From assembly GCA_030411725.1 (NCBI GenBank), contig MU839836.1, forward strand, positions 558,001 through 622,000: a stretch of DNA of 64,000 nt, read 5' to 3'. The notes under the pieces are model-generated. The model worked only from the letters and a program-made list of their open reading frames with translations, made no database searches and had not been told where the DNA came from. The stretch is from Echria macrotheca. Taxonomy: Eukaryota > Ascomycota > Sordariomycetes > Sordariales > Schizotheciaceae. Shown here one piece after another: positions 34,101-45,774 of the stretch. A program made the translations under genes and the position numbers. The first letter of the stretch is position 1; each line of letters begins with the position of its first letter.

Positions 34101-37100
34101 ACTGCTGCGATGCTCAGGGGTTCGGCCCTCTCCACTACGCCGCAGACATTGCCAACACGGAGATCGCTACGGCGTTGCTGGAAGAGAATGCAGATCCGCT
34201 GTCAACCGGCCCGGAACAGAAGAACAAGTCACCGCTGGCTCTGGCAGCCTTGAGAGACTCGGTCGAAATGCTCACTGCATTCCGTAACGCACAGCCGGAT
34301 ATCATGATCAATATGAAGACGGAGAGGGGATGGAATCCTATTCACGGGGCGGCGTTCCACAATGCTGCGAAGGCGCTCAAGTATCTCGCTGAGATGGGCA
34401 ATCAGAAGGATTCGCTGACAGATGACGCCGAGAAGGAGACGGCGCTGAATATCGCGGCCGACTTGGGGCATCTGGAATCCGTCAAGGTGCTGATCGACGT
34501 GGGCTGCGACCCGACGCTGCGAGATGCCAAAGGAAAAAATGCTCTCCATTCGGCAGCGCGCAGTGGCAAAATCAAGGTAGTGCAGTACATCTTGGACAAG
34601 CATGCCGCTGCAAAAAGCTTGCTCCTCAGCCAAGAAGCGGATGCGTACGAGACGCCTCTGCACAGCGCCGTCTATGGAGAAAACCCAGACATTGTCAAGT
34701 TGCTACTCGAGCATGGCAGCGATCCCTGCCCGGGCAACGACGCCAAATCCAGCCCTCTGCATTGGGCGGCCGAGAAGGGCCTAACCAAGATCGCTGCTAT
34801 CCTTCTTACGCATAGCAAGGATGCAAATCCCCGGGACTCGTCCAGTCAAACCCCCATTCATCTTGCAGCCAAGTCTGGCAAATACGATTTTATTGTTCAG
34901 TTCCTCCAGGATGCCGCCTCCCTGGGTCTCTCCGTGGATATCAACGCCGTCAGTAAGGCGGGCAAGAGCGCGATAGGCCTGTCGCTGCTCAACGGATTTG
35001 ACGATATCGCCATGTTTCTTCTGGAACATGGTGCTACATCTCTTGTCGACGAGGAAGGAAACTATCCTATCCATCATGCAGCCTGGCGAGGCTATGATGC
35101 GGTCGTTGAGAAGCTGATGACACAGGCTGGGGTGGACAAGCGTGGTTATTTCGGACGCACACCACTCCACTGTGCGTCTCTCCGGGGGCACCTCAGCACT
35201 GTTAAGCTGCTCTTTCCGGCATCGACAAATGTGGTCGAGGACAAAGACGAACGCGGCAACACGGCGATCGACTCGGCTCTCATCTATCACCATTTGGATG
35301 TCGCCAACTATCTGCTCGACATGGGCGCGGACCACACCGGAGTCGACGAGTTTGGAAACAGCCTGCTACAGATAGCTGCCGGAGTACCGGACCTTCCAAT
35401 GGTTGAACGCCTGCTCGGCCTGGGATGTCCAGGCGATCAGCAGAACAAACTGGGTGGCACTCCCTTCAGCACTGCCGTCCAGGCAGGGAGCACTGAAGTT
35501 GTCGACGCCCTGATCGCTGCCGGATATAATGGCTTGCACATCAATGATCTGGGCGGTAACTCGCCCGCCGTCACCGCGGTTGAGCAGGGAAGACTCAAAA
35601 TGCTGCGCAAACTGGACGACCTTGGAGCTCCCTGGCACTCAGTTAATAATCTTGGCCGTAATGCGGCGCATGCTGCTGTGGCCAAGTGTCACCCTAGTGT
35701 GCTTCAGTTCTTGGAGGCCAAGGGGGTCGACTTCGGTCTTGTTGATGGCGCCGGATACACGCCACTGATGATGGCTGCTTGGGAGGGCAACGCCGCAGCG
35801 GTCTCTTACCTTCTCCAGACCCAAGCACACACGGTGAACTATTCAACTCCGCTGACGCGGCACACAGCGCTGGGCGTTGCTGCGCAACAGGGCTTTCCGC
35901 AATGTATTCGGCTCCTGCTTGCTGCGGGCGCCGATCCGCATTATCGAGACCTCCTCGGGCGCTCCGCTATCGAGTATGCGTCTCTACATCGGCCGTCGCT
36001 GCGCGAGATGCACAAGGCACAGTACTTTCACGGTTCAGAGGATCCCGAACTGCGACGAAGATCGTGGATCAATATCATTTGCCAGCTCAGCCACCTGCTG
36101 CTGGACGAGCCGACCGATGATGATCTCTACACCAAGATCAATCGGACCTGGCAGCTGTCAAGCGCACTTTTCTCTGTCGGGGACTCTGATGCTGCCAAGA
36201 TTCCGATGATCGAAGTCCTCTGGCCGCCCAAGTTCGGTTTAGCAGAGCTCGGGTTTTCCTGCTGCATATGTCGAACCGAGAAATTCCAGGGCGACAAGTA
36301 CATCTGTCAAAACTGCTTTGACTGGACGACCATGTGCGCAACGTGTTACGTCGAGTTTGAGACAGCGAAAGGCAATACCCCTCCCTCCCTCAAGGAAGTC
36401 CAGGAGCTGGAGAAGCAACTCCTCCCAGTCCGGCTCGCGGTGCTGGAGGAGACGTCGCTATTGGAGGTGGTCAAAGCCACGCGGCATTTCATCGCCGGAT
36501 GCAACTTCACCAAGGAGACCATGGAGAAATACGAACTCTGGGAGCAAAAGCACAACTCCAATAGCCGATTCCACAAGATCATAAGGCCTGGTCAGGAATT
36601 TATCAAGATCGTAATGGACGCTGCGAAGTTCTCGGAAGGGGCTTTCAACCATGATGCAGTCGAGCTGCTGAAAGGCGCCACTCAGCTAGTAGAACGGTAC
36701 GAGGAGTATCACAGACAGCACGGGTTCATCAAGGATTTGCCCGAGTTCTGGTGCGAGAACCACAAGTATATGCTGATTACGGACGAAGAGGCCAACAAAG
36801 TCAAGAACTCAGCTGCCGATCTTGGATTCAGCGGCCCGGTGACGCCGGATTTCCTCCGAGGTCTGCTTGAAAAATACGAAAACGACGTGGACACGGCGTC
36901 TCTGTCCGAGAACCCGGCAGGTCTATATCGAGAGGACTCCTCGGCGAGTATCAGCAGTAAACATACGTCGTGGGCGGGCAAGGGACCAGAAGGATATCGG
37001 GCTGGGTTTCCTCAACGGTCATTCACAGTAGCTGTACGGCAGCCGGTCCCGAAGCATCCGGCGGAGTTGGAACGAGTACCAAGCAAGACAGATATCGACT

Positions 37101-37750
37101 TCACGCCCAGCTCGCAGATTTCACAGATGGACTCGGAGATACGTCCTCTCCGGAGGGCTCAGACTCTGCCGGCCAATATGGACGCAGATTTTAGTCATTT
37201 GTTTCCACGGTCCAGCCAAACTCCAAACCTGGCGCCGAAGGATGCAGCTCGGAAGCTGGAGGATGTTTCCAGCGCGCAAGAACTTCGAGACATCGCCGAG
37301 TCGCATCTGAATGATGGACCGAACAGTTTTGGCCCTACCAGTCCCGAAGAGAGCGGAGACGCTCCCGTGGAGGCGCTATCCGAGGAGCCAGCGGAAGTGG
37401 CCCTGACACGGACGGCGAGCCGATTCACGATCCCGCCGGACATCAGCGCGGCAAACAAGACGAGCAACGAGGAGAGCATATTGCGGATGTACATGCGGCT
37501 GATCCTCGCGGACCTCGCGCACGACAGCTTTCCGAACATCTTTGGGAAGGTGGATGTCGCGTACGCGCTGCACGCGACCGAGGCTATGATTCCTGGGTTT
37601 GCGGAGACGTACTTTGCCGCGCAGCAGGATGATTATGTGCTTTCGAGGGAGGAGGCGAGGGAGGCGTCGCCTAGTTCGCATGAGAGTGGTGACGAGAGTG
37701 AGGATGATGATAGCGCGACGGCTGTGAGTAGTGATGAGGATGATGAGTGA
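31191..37750 (+). CDS. NACHT/ankyrin-repeat NLR-like STAND protein
   Basis: 2170-residue fungal NLR-like receptor. A 95-nt first exon (MDAVVVGGLPPAPAP...) is joined over intron 31286-31332 to one long exon. Residues about 37-230 are a helical N-terminal domain resembling the fungal STAND 'Goodbye' type. The NACHT NTPase has Walker A GKPGCGKS near 350 and Walker B VYLVVDALDE near 448, with a winged-helix part to about 640. Some 20-25 ankyrin repeats span about 790-1590. A cysteine cluster CCIC...CQNC...CATC at about 1675-1705 looks like a ZZ-type zinc finger. The tail is disordered and ends in an acidic E/D/S run. Such proteins sense non-self ligands and can trigger cell death (family knowledge); the partner is unknown. 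Confidence 0.9.
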
Positions 37751-38489
37751 TCTGTATGCTATTGGTGTGGGGTGGCGTTCTGTTTATGTTTTTGTATTCT
37801 TTAGCCGTTTGGTTACACGTACATGATAGTGGTTAAGAAGTTTTGCATACTTGTATGGCGGTTAGCGTAAACTGGGGGGCATGTACAAGCGCCGTGAAGA
37901 GGTGCATTTAACGAAATGGCGTTGGGGATGGCTTCACTGCTTCAGCCACCTGGATACTGGCTACCATCCCCGTAACGGTTATTGGGTACCGTACTTGCCA
38001 TTGTCATGACTTGTTGTGTTGTAACGGGACAGCCTCCTTTTTTATCTATTGATCGAACCGCCCATATACTTGCTGTTTCCCCGTGTCGTCGGTGACGGCT
38101 TGGGCACTGCGTGTGCCCGCTAGAGTCTTTCGCCGGCTCCTGACATAATTTTGATAACCTAGCTCCCGAACACATTATCCCGTACCTCGTCGTAAAGCCA
38201 GAGACACTAACATCAAGAGTAACAATTCCATGTAGACTCCTCATCACGTAATACAAGGGAAGATGTACGGGGGTGGTGCAAAGATGACATAATCGCCAAG
38301 CCTTGCTGGACCCATCCCCAGAAACACAAGTCACGTGCACCTCTCCGCCGAGCCCACCGCGGGCCCAAGCGGATCAGGTCATTGCTCAGCTCAGATCGGA
38401 GCTTCAATTTCTCAAACCGCGCAACACAGCAACGCAACCTCTCCGCCTCCGCTCCGCCGCTCAACGCACCACCATATAATCCTCCAAAA
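37751..38489. other. intergenic, no supported gene
   Basis: Holds the 3' flank of the NLR gene and the promoter of the COX subunit gene. No feature is recognised. Confidence 0.4.
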
Positions 38490-39021
38490 ATGGCTGTCGC
38501 TCCCATCACTGGTGTATGTTACCGATCCCTCCTCTGCCAATTGCGCGGGTCAATGGCTTGTCGTCGCGCGCGCGGCCGACTGATCGATTGATGGATTGAT
38601 GGGATGGAGCTTGGTTTGGGGTTTGGGCTGACTTGACTGTGTGGTAGATGCTCCGCCGGGGCCTGATTCTCGATCTTGGGATTGCTCTTGGTACGTCTTT
38701 TTTCTTCTTTTCTCTTGTTTACTTACCGCTCGCTGCCTCTGGGTGGACAGGGGCAATCCTCTAATGTTGTCATGACGAAATGCGAATGCTAACCATGTGT
38801 GTGTGTGTGTGTGGTAGGAACCGGATTCGCCATGGGCAATGCTTTCTGGTACGATGCACCGACCTCCCTTCTTCGAACGGGTTCCGATAAGAGAGAGAGA
38901 GAGAACGGGATTAACGTTTTGTGTTCTATCTAGGTACGGCTACCATGTGCCGCGGACCAACAAGCGCGACGATTACTACAAGAAGCTCGAGGACGAGCGG
39001 GCTGCCAAGGCTGCTGTTTAG
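38490..39021 (+). CDS. COX9: cytochrome c oxidase subunit VIIa (yeast Cox9-like)
   Basis: 61-residue inner-mitochondrial-membrane subunit of complex IV. Four small exons: 38490-38513, 38648-38690, 38818-38848 and 38934-39021. They give MAVAPITG, MLRRGLILDLGIALG, a membrane segment TGFAMGNAFWYGYH and PRTNKRDDYYKKLEDER. The pattern G-M-L-R-R, one membrane span and a charged C-terminal helix matches Cox9/VIIa. Introns are GT-AG; the second contains a (GT)n tract at about 38796-38813 next to its acceptor and the third a (GA)n tract. It is convergent with Som1 (234 bp between stops). Confidence 0.88.
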
Positions 39022-39254
39022 ATCGGTGCGACGTTTCTACTGAAGAGAAGAGGCCGAGACGAGGTATATACTTGGAGGAGGAGGCAGGAGAGGGAGTGGC
39101 TTGTATCATACGGATAGACAGGGCCGGCAATTGAGTCATGAAAAGCCGACGTTGTGGTCCCTGCGTTGTGATCGGGAATGCGTTTGGATAGACGGAATGC
39201 CATTCCCTTTGTGACAACCAGCAATTGGACAGCTTGACGGCAGAGGAGATCATG

Positions 39255-39686
39255 TCATGGGTCTTGTATTCTTCTGTCTGTCCCTGCTCTCGATAGACCC
39301 GGCAGAGCACTCTGCGTCATATCCTCGGCGCCCGTCCCCGTCCCCGTCCCCTCCCAAGCCGTCGTCTCGACCATGAACTTGCCATTTCTATCCTGACACC
39401 TACATTCCATTCCTCAGTCAACAATCCATCATCACCACCAACGGCATATAACGAACGGCAATAATACTAACCTGCGAAACAGCCGCTGGACAGGCCAGCA
39501 CTGGATCGGACTATTAGGCACGTCGGGGTGCTTGATAGCGCATTCGTACTGGAAGAGCTTCATCAGATCGCATCGGTCCAGATTGATTCGCTTCCCGTCG
39601 TCCGTCTTGCGGAGTTTGCCGGTCGGGGTTGTTTGTACGGCCGAGGGCAGATCTTTGGCTGGGAAGCTTTGACAGGGCGGGGCCAT
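39255..39686 (-). CDS. SOM1: mitochondrial export protein Som1
   Basis: 119-residue protein of the Som1 family, a partner of the mitochondrial inner-membrane peptidase complex Imp1/Imp2 (family knowledge). Exon 1 (39472-39686) runs MAPPCQSFPAKDLPS to WPVQRLFR, with the family core MKLFQYECAIKHPDVPNSP. A 72-nt intron (39400-39471) is followed by exon 2 with RCQDRNGKFMVETTAWE. A Gly/Thr-rich variable tail then runs to TGA at 39255. The conserved cysteines are kept. Its ATG is 35 bp from the divergent XRCC2-like ATG. Confidence 0.85.
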
Positions 39687-39721
39687 TGCGCTGCGCTGGA
39701 GGGAGCACTTTTTCCCTCGGG

Positions 39722-40668
39722 ATGCAGGACGCGAACGCGAACGCGGCGAGCGTGGGAGCTCGGATGCTCGGGGAGATTGAGGAGGCGAGTCTTGACGAGG
39801 TATGTTTCTCGGGATGTAGTTTGTGTTCGATTGATGAGGTGTTAAATGTGCGATGGATGTATTGGTAGAACCAAAAGCTTACCGTTAGATCCTCGCCTCG
39901 CTCCGCACGGGCTTCAACCTCCTCGCGAATGCACCACCACCACCACCTCTCGTCGCAGCCGCCGCCGCCCACGACGACGACGACGACGACGATGCAATCC
40001 CCATTGCCCCCGTAGCGCCAACCCGACCGCCGCGAGCATTCTTCTTCCCCCTCCCCCGCCTCGACGAGCTAGTAACCCGCCACCAGCGCGCGACCCAATC
40101 CGCGACGCCGCTATCCATCTCCGGTCGCCACCATGAACTCCTCTACGTCCTCGTCGCGACGTTGATCGGGCCGCCACAGTGCAAAGCCATTTCCGTCGTC
40201 GACTTTGACGGGCGCTTCGATGTTTTGCGTCTTCTAGCCACCGTTCCGGCTACATCTACCGCGAAGGCATTGTGTCGGGCTGATCTGGAGCATGTCTACG
40301 TCTTAAGTCCGGCAAGGGGGGGTAGTGCGCATGTCGCGAGGTGTGTGGCGTCGATGGAGGAGTATATGGTATACTCTGCGCATGCGAGTCGGGAGAGGGA
40401 GTGGTGGGGGACTGTGGTTATTGGGGGTGGATTGAATCCTGCTGCTGCGACAACTCGGGGACGTGGAGATGGGCATGGTCATGTTGCTGTTACGGCGGAT
40501 TGGAAGGGTTGGTTGAGGGTTGAGCGGGCTGAGGTGCCGTCTTTTCGAGATATGGGGGTAGAAGTGGCCATGGTTGATCGGGAGCAGAGGGAGCGTGCGG
40601 TGGATGAGGCCGGATGGGTGGGCGTGTCGGCTTGGGGGAGCTATGTGTTTGGTAGAAACCAGGCTTGA
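39722..40668 (+). CDS. XRCC2-like RecA-family DNA repair protein (degenerate Walker A)
   Basis: 285 residues from two exons, 39722-39799 and 39889-40668, with intron 39800-39888 in phase 0. Family evidence is GARMLGEIEEASL at the start, RAFFFPLPRLDELV, then ELLYVLVATL. AISVVDFDGRFDVLRLL follows and matches the XRCC2 Walker B region (LFIDTDYHFDMLRLV type). The position expected for GxxGxGKT reads ISGRHHELLY, so ATP binding by Walker A is doubtful. An insertion of about 50 residues with Pro, Ala and eight Asp residues is present. A possible role in Rad51-paralog recombination complexes is an inference; it could be another RecA-like protein. An internal Met at 39764 is an alternative start. Confidence 0.5.
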
Positions 40669-40864
40669 TGGACGAGAACTGGAGAGGTTTATGCTGGCTG
40701 CTTTTGCTGGTTATCGCTTCACCAGCTCTGGACCTGTTCCTGTTCCTGGTGGGTTGCAGTATGCACGGTAGCGGCTTCTGGTGTTGAGGTGTGATCTTGT
40801 TTTGTGAAGCACAACCTCCCCGTTTCCTACGGCTTGCTGTGTCTTTAGTGCCCGCCATAACTTC

Positions 40865-43015
40865 TTATACCATCTCAGTCTGGTTTTCCCCGTCACTCCT
40901 GGCTCTTCGCTTCACAAACCTGTCCCATATCTTCTTCCTGAAGCTGCTCCATACTTGCAATGGTATCCTGGGTAGACGTCTTAGAAACCAGAAACCCCCG
41001 TGTAATGACGGATGCATGCCTATTACAAAATCCAAGATCCATATGATGTTTCTAACGTAAAAATAGAGCTTTCTGCGGCCTTTGCGTAATGCCTTGTGGG
41101 TCTGAAGGAGGAAAATGAGCAAAAAGAACGGAACACCCACGGCCACCATGATCACAATAAACTGCCAGTCCCGGTCGCCAAACTCGAAGTTGGTCATGCC
41201 GAAGACAGACTGGGCATTCTCCATTAGTATAATCGGCTGTAAACTTGCAGGTCCAGGGGTACCTACCGTAACAAACGTCAGGGGCAGAAAAATCATTGAC
41301 ACACTCGTTAGAATCTTGATGTTCTTCCCCTGTTCGATAGCTTTCCGACTCTTCTCTTCCGCACTTGCACCGTACAATTGCTCCCGCAGACCGTGGATCT
41401 GCTCGCGAGTCTGTTCATTCTCGTCATGTAGCAACTGCAATGTCTGTACCGAGTCTTCTAGCTTCTTCCTCAGCGGTAGCAGACGCGCTACGTAAGCTTT
41501 TCCGGCAGGTGAATGAGGGTCCGGGTGTGGCCAAAGAGTTTCGTGGCGTCCGGCCCAGAATTCGTCGTTGAACGTCTCCGAGTAGGTATCCCGCATCCCC
41601 TGGATAGTTGCGTTTATGATTGTGAGCGCGTTGTACGCCCAGAAATACTGACGGGAGAACGTCAACTTCGGGTCTTCAAATTGGACGTGATCACGGAGAA
41701 AGGAATCGTGTATTAACCGTCTTGGGGGTATGATTAGATCCTTGATACGCTTGTGAATGAGCCTGTACCGCCGAATAGCATTCCGATACTCAACGCTCAG
41801 ACAGAAGAGAAACGCATGTGGGCCATTGCAAAACGTTTCCTTGGCGTAGTCGGGTCTTGGAGAACTCTCGTCGTCCGGGAAACACTGGATGTTTAGAATG
41901 TGCCACGGCGCGTTGGTGTCGTAAAGCTCGCCTCCCTGTGTTCGACCTGAGTTCCTTGTCTCGAGTCCGACACGCTTCACTGGTTCACCACTCAAAGAGA
42001 GGCAAAGAATTGAACTGCACTCGACGATGTCAACCGCAGCTGATGGCGGGTGGGATGGGGAGCTCCGACTGGCGCGATACTGCCATCGAGCAGGGGAGAA
42101 GCCGTCCCCAACAACGGTGTAATACTTGAGGGTAATGAAGAAACTCCTCCGACGAAGTGGGTTGGCCTCAAACGATCGTGAATCTAAGAACGCCTGTGTT
42201 TGGTTTCAGCCGCTCAGTTCTGCCAGGAAATGGAATGGATGCATGGCTCGTTGGAATAAACAATATACCGTACCTTTGTCTTGTATACGGTTTTATCTCC
42301 GCCGGCCGTAATAAGGTTGTGGAATACTTCATCCATGTCGAAGTGTTTCTGCATTGTCATATGGATGGCAAGAATCATTGGCGGGGAAGGTTCCTCCAGC
42401 ATTCTAGGTCTCGTCAGTGTCTGGGGCCAGTCAAGCTCATTGTCATTCGCAATAAGTAAACGGATCCTACGTGATACGCCCGACGGCCGAGCCATCTTCG
42501 TTGATACTGCTCAACATACTCCAAGCCTCACGAGAAGGATTAGGGAGCGTCTGGTCGACTTGATCGCCATACAGCCGCCGTGACTGACCCCCCTGGTCAA
42601 TTTCATGGACCACGCAAGACGCGTTGCGGTATCCGTCGCCTTCTTGGTCGTCAAGTGGGGGACCAAAGAGGCGCTCGATGGTGGTGACCGGGGAGGATGT
42701 TGTCCAAAGTCGCCCTAGTGTTGACCATCGCCAAAAACGAGTCTCTTCATTGGTCCGGCGAAGTGAAGACAGATGCTGTAAAGCCTCGTCGGCTGTGAAT
42801 TGTTCTGTCGGCAGACGCTTAAGGATAGGTGCGATGCTCGCGGGATTTTCGTCGTCAGGCTCGGATCTTGCCACCGGAGAAGTCAACAAGGAAACATGGG
42901 TGTCGGCGTGCTGGCTCGCGACAGCCTCGTGCATCAACCGCATATGCTTGATGTATTCGGCATGGTGGAACTCGGCCGCTCTGATGGAATCCTCGAACTT
43001 GGATGCTGCGGCCAT
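40865..43015 (-). CDS. CorA-like Mg2+ transporter-related membrane protein
   Basis: 648 residues from four exons: 42471-43015, 42274-42403, 41267-42193 and 40865-41209. Introns are 67, 80 and 57 nt, and the total is an exact multiple of three. The start MAAASKFEDS (43015) is preferred over the upstream 43318. The C-terminal part is CorA-like: a long coiled-coil (KKLEDSVQTLQLLHDENEQT) and then TM1 ILTSVSMIFLPLTFVT, with the pore motif SVFGMTN formed across intron 3. TM2 FIVIMVAVGVPFFLLIFLL and a basic tail follow. The large N-terminal half is typical of fungal CorA-like proteins of unknown transport role. It is tail-to-tail with the XRCC2-like gene. Confidence 0.8.
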
Positions 43016-43435
43016 GGTTGCTGGAGCAGTTTGGACTCTGGATGTGGGCGCTGAAAACAGGCCATAAGAAGAGTGATGAACGGATGTGGAAGATGATGTG
43101 GTCAAGAGAGAACATTCGTGAGGCTGTTTTGGGCAGGGTGGCAGTGCAAGAAAGCTGGAGCGGTGAGCATCAGACCTAGCGGTGGGCAATGCTATTGGGT
43201 CGAGGCTCCGCCTTTGGGCATTTTCAACATTTCGGGCGTTCTCCGGCTTGCTTGGGAAGTTCCCTTGGAAGGGAAGGTGGGGGAAGCGAAGTTGTCGGGG
43301 ACCTTCCCATCTAGACATTCCATCTTTCCAGCTGCGTACTTCATCTTCATATTATCCTTTCGGATATCTTCCTCATATTCTTGGTTTGATACACTATTCC
43401 GCGAGGTCCCGACTAAACCGTATTATGCAGCACAA

Positions 43436-45044
43436 TCACTGAAAACTTTGCTTCAGTATCCCCGGTTTCCGCCGATGCAGGTCCAGGATCATCTGTCCAA
43501 ACAGCCCGTTCGCCCACGAGAACCTGAACAGTTAGCCAATCATCGATACAAACGGAACACACGACTTACCACTGTCGAGTCCACCTCCCCGCGTCAAAAG
43601 CGTTGATGCTCTCGTGCATCAAGCCTAATCCATCCGTCGTGCTGACCAGCTCCCTCAACGCCGTCAAGATCTCACCATCGTCGTCCGAAGTCAGAATACG
43701 CACAATGTTTGCCATGGGCCAGGCGTTTCCCGGCCCGGTATGTGGGCTACCAACCGCGCTACTCACACTTCCCTTCATAAAATAGGGGTTCCCATCTTTG
43801 CTGAGGATCCTAGCCCGCGTCCGCTGGTAGATGGGGTTCTTTTTGTCAAGATACCCAAGTACCGGAGCAGCAAGCAGCGATGGGATGTTGGCGTCGTCCA
43901 TGATGTTCGCCGAGCCAAAACCGTCCACCTCAAACGCATAGATGGTATCCGTTCTCCCCTGGCTGTCTGTCACTGACGCCACCCCAAACCGCTCGATAGC
44001 GTCCCGTACACTCTTCGCAAACGAGGTCATCTCCGCAGCTAGTCCGCCCGGCGACCGACCCGCCTTCTCAAGGTCGGCAGCAATCTTGGCAGCTCCTTCA
44101 AGGTGCGCGGCAAACATCATATTGGACGGGATGAGAAGCTGGTATATGGTGCTGTCGTCGCTTGGCCGGAAGGCGCTCCTCACGAGACCGGTACCATTGG
44201 CGACGGGGTTCCCGAGGCCGTCATTCGACAGCGTCTCAGTCGCCCGCCGGGTATCCCGTGAAAACATGTAGGGGCTAGTCAGAACGTGTCCATCCTCTCC
44301 GTACGTGGGTGTGAGCATCTCACGTGCGGTGGCAAGGACGGCCTGAACGGCCGACGTCCACTGAAACCTGCCGAAGAAGGCCGTGTCGCCGGTCGCTTCA
44401 TGGTACGCCGTGCTGAGCTGGAGAAAGGCGGCAAGGCTGTCGAGCTCGTACTTGCACTCGAACACGGACGAAGGGCTGTACGGAGGCGTGACGCTGTCCG
44501 ACTCCGAGGCACCGTTATGGGCCGGGGCGATGCCGCTCTCGGCCGGTGCCTGGAACGAGTTGCAGTAGGGCGATGTCAGGAGGTATCTCGCCTGCAGGTT
44601 GATAGCACCGCGGTACAGTGATGCCAGAGACGCCTGTGAGGAGTTCGATTCCAGGAGTGGCAGATACGAATGTAGCTGGTTGGCGCTGTCACGGAGCCAC
44701 ATGGCGTCAATGTCGCCGGTAATGATAAAAGTGAGCTCCTCGTCCGAGTTGTTTGCTGCATGTCCGTGCCACTTGATGGCCGTGTCGAGCGTGTTGGGGA
44801 ACGTGTTTTCGAACAGCCGGAACAAATCCGGATCCGAGATGTCACTCCGGAGGTTCGAGATAGTCTGCTCGACCTCTGGCAGCGTAAACGTACGACATTC
44901 GGGCGCGGGTCGCTGGTACGACAGGGAATAGCGTCCGCTCGAGTAGGGCTCATGGCGTTCGCGGGAGTAGGAAGAGTAATCGGGACAATCAGCCCGAGCA
45001 CGCTGGGCCAGGACGGCCACCAGAATATGAACGAGGCACCTCAT
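43436..45044 (-). CDS. secreted GH125 exo-alpha-1,6-mannosidase
   Basis: 520 residues in two exons (43570-45044 and 43436-43523; intron 43524-43569). The start MRCLVHILVAVLAQRARA is chosen because it gives a signal peptide; the 45059 ATG adds five residues. The (alpha/alpha)6 family signatures are TGDIDAMWLRDSANQLHSYLPL, written in part here, YELDSLAAFLQL, SNMMFAAHLEGAA, YAFEVDGFG, GPGNAWPMANIV and LMHESINAFD. Exon 2 supplies the conserved WFSWANGLFGQMIL end. GH125 enzymes trim alpha-1,6-linked mannose from glycans (family knowledge). Confidence 0.88.
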
Positions 45045-45774
45045 GGCGACAACAACCAACCTGTGCCATCGTGTCTGAACGGCCCAGTTTCCTGGACAGA
45101 ATAAATAGGGAAAGCAACACTGACAATGTCGTGCCGACTGTTAGCCTGGCCACGGCCCGGCAACGCAGCGCAGTGTGACGAAAGCGCAGCGTAGTCGCGT
45201 GGTAGCAGACGCCGTGGCTCCTTCCCGGATTGGAAGGATTACAGCAGATGGGAGGCCACATGGCGGGCTGATCACGGATCATGCGGGGGCCGGCAGTGGT
45301 CGGTGCGACGGTACACCCGGGTTGCACGGCGCAGAATACAACTTGACCGACCGGTATTGGATGTGTTTATTTCCGGTAGTTGTCGATCGGGTGTGTGTGT
45401 GTCTCCGTTGCGGGTGTGGCTGCTCGGAAAATAGGGGCTCTACCGGCTGCCCGGTTTTTTGGTAGATTCCTCTTCTGTCAACTGCCAGTTTGGGTGCGTA
45501 TAAACCTGAGAGGATTGGCGAGAATCAAAAACGGATACACCAGTCAATGGATAGAAAGCAATGCGCATTACGAGATAAAAATTGAGGAAGGCTCGTCCTA
45601 CTGTAGGAGAAGTCTCTTTCTACTGTAAAAAAAAAAGTAAAAAAAATGCGTATTGGCGAAAACGTCCTACGGAGCAAGAAAAAGTTGTTACACAACCCAG
45701 GGTTTTCCACCAGGCCACTCCCACACAGTCTTCCACATACCGCACAAAATCAAACCGCACATCGAAATCGAAAA
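45045..45774. other. intergenic, no supported gene
   Basis: Promoter of GH125 and 3' flank of the oxidoreductase gene. A-rich runs near 45628-45650 are seen and no ORF of interest. Confidence 0.4.
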
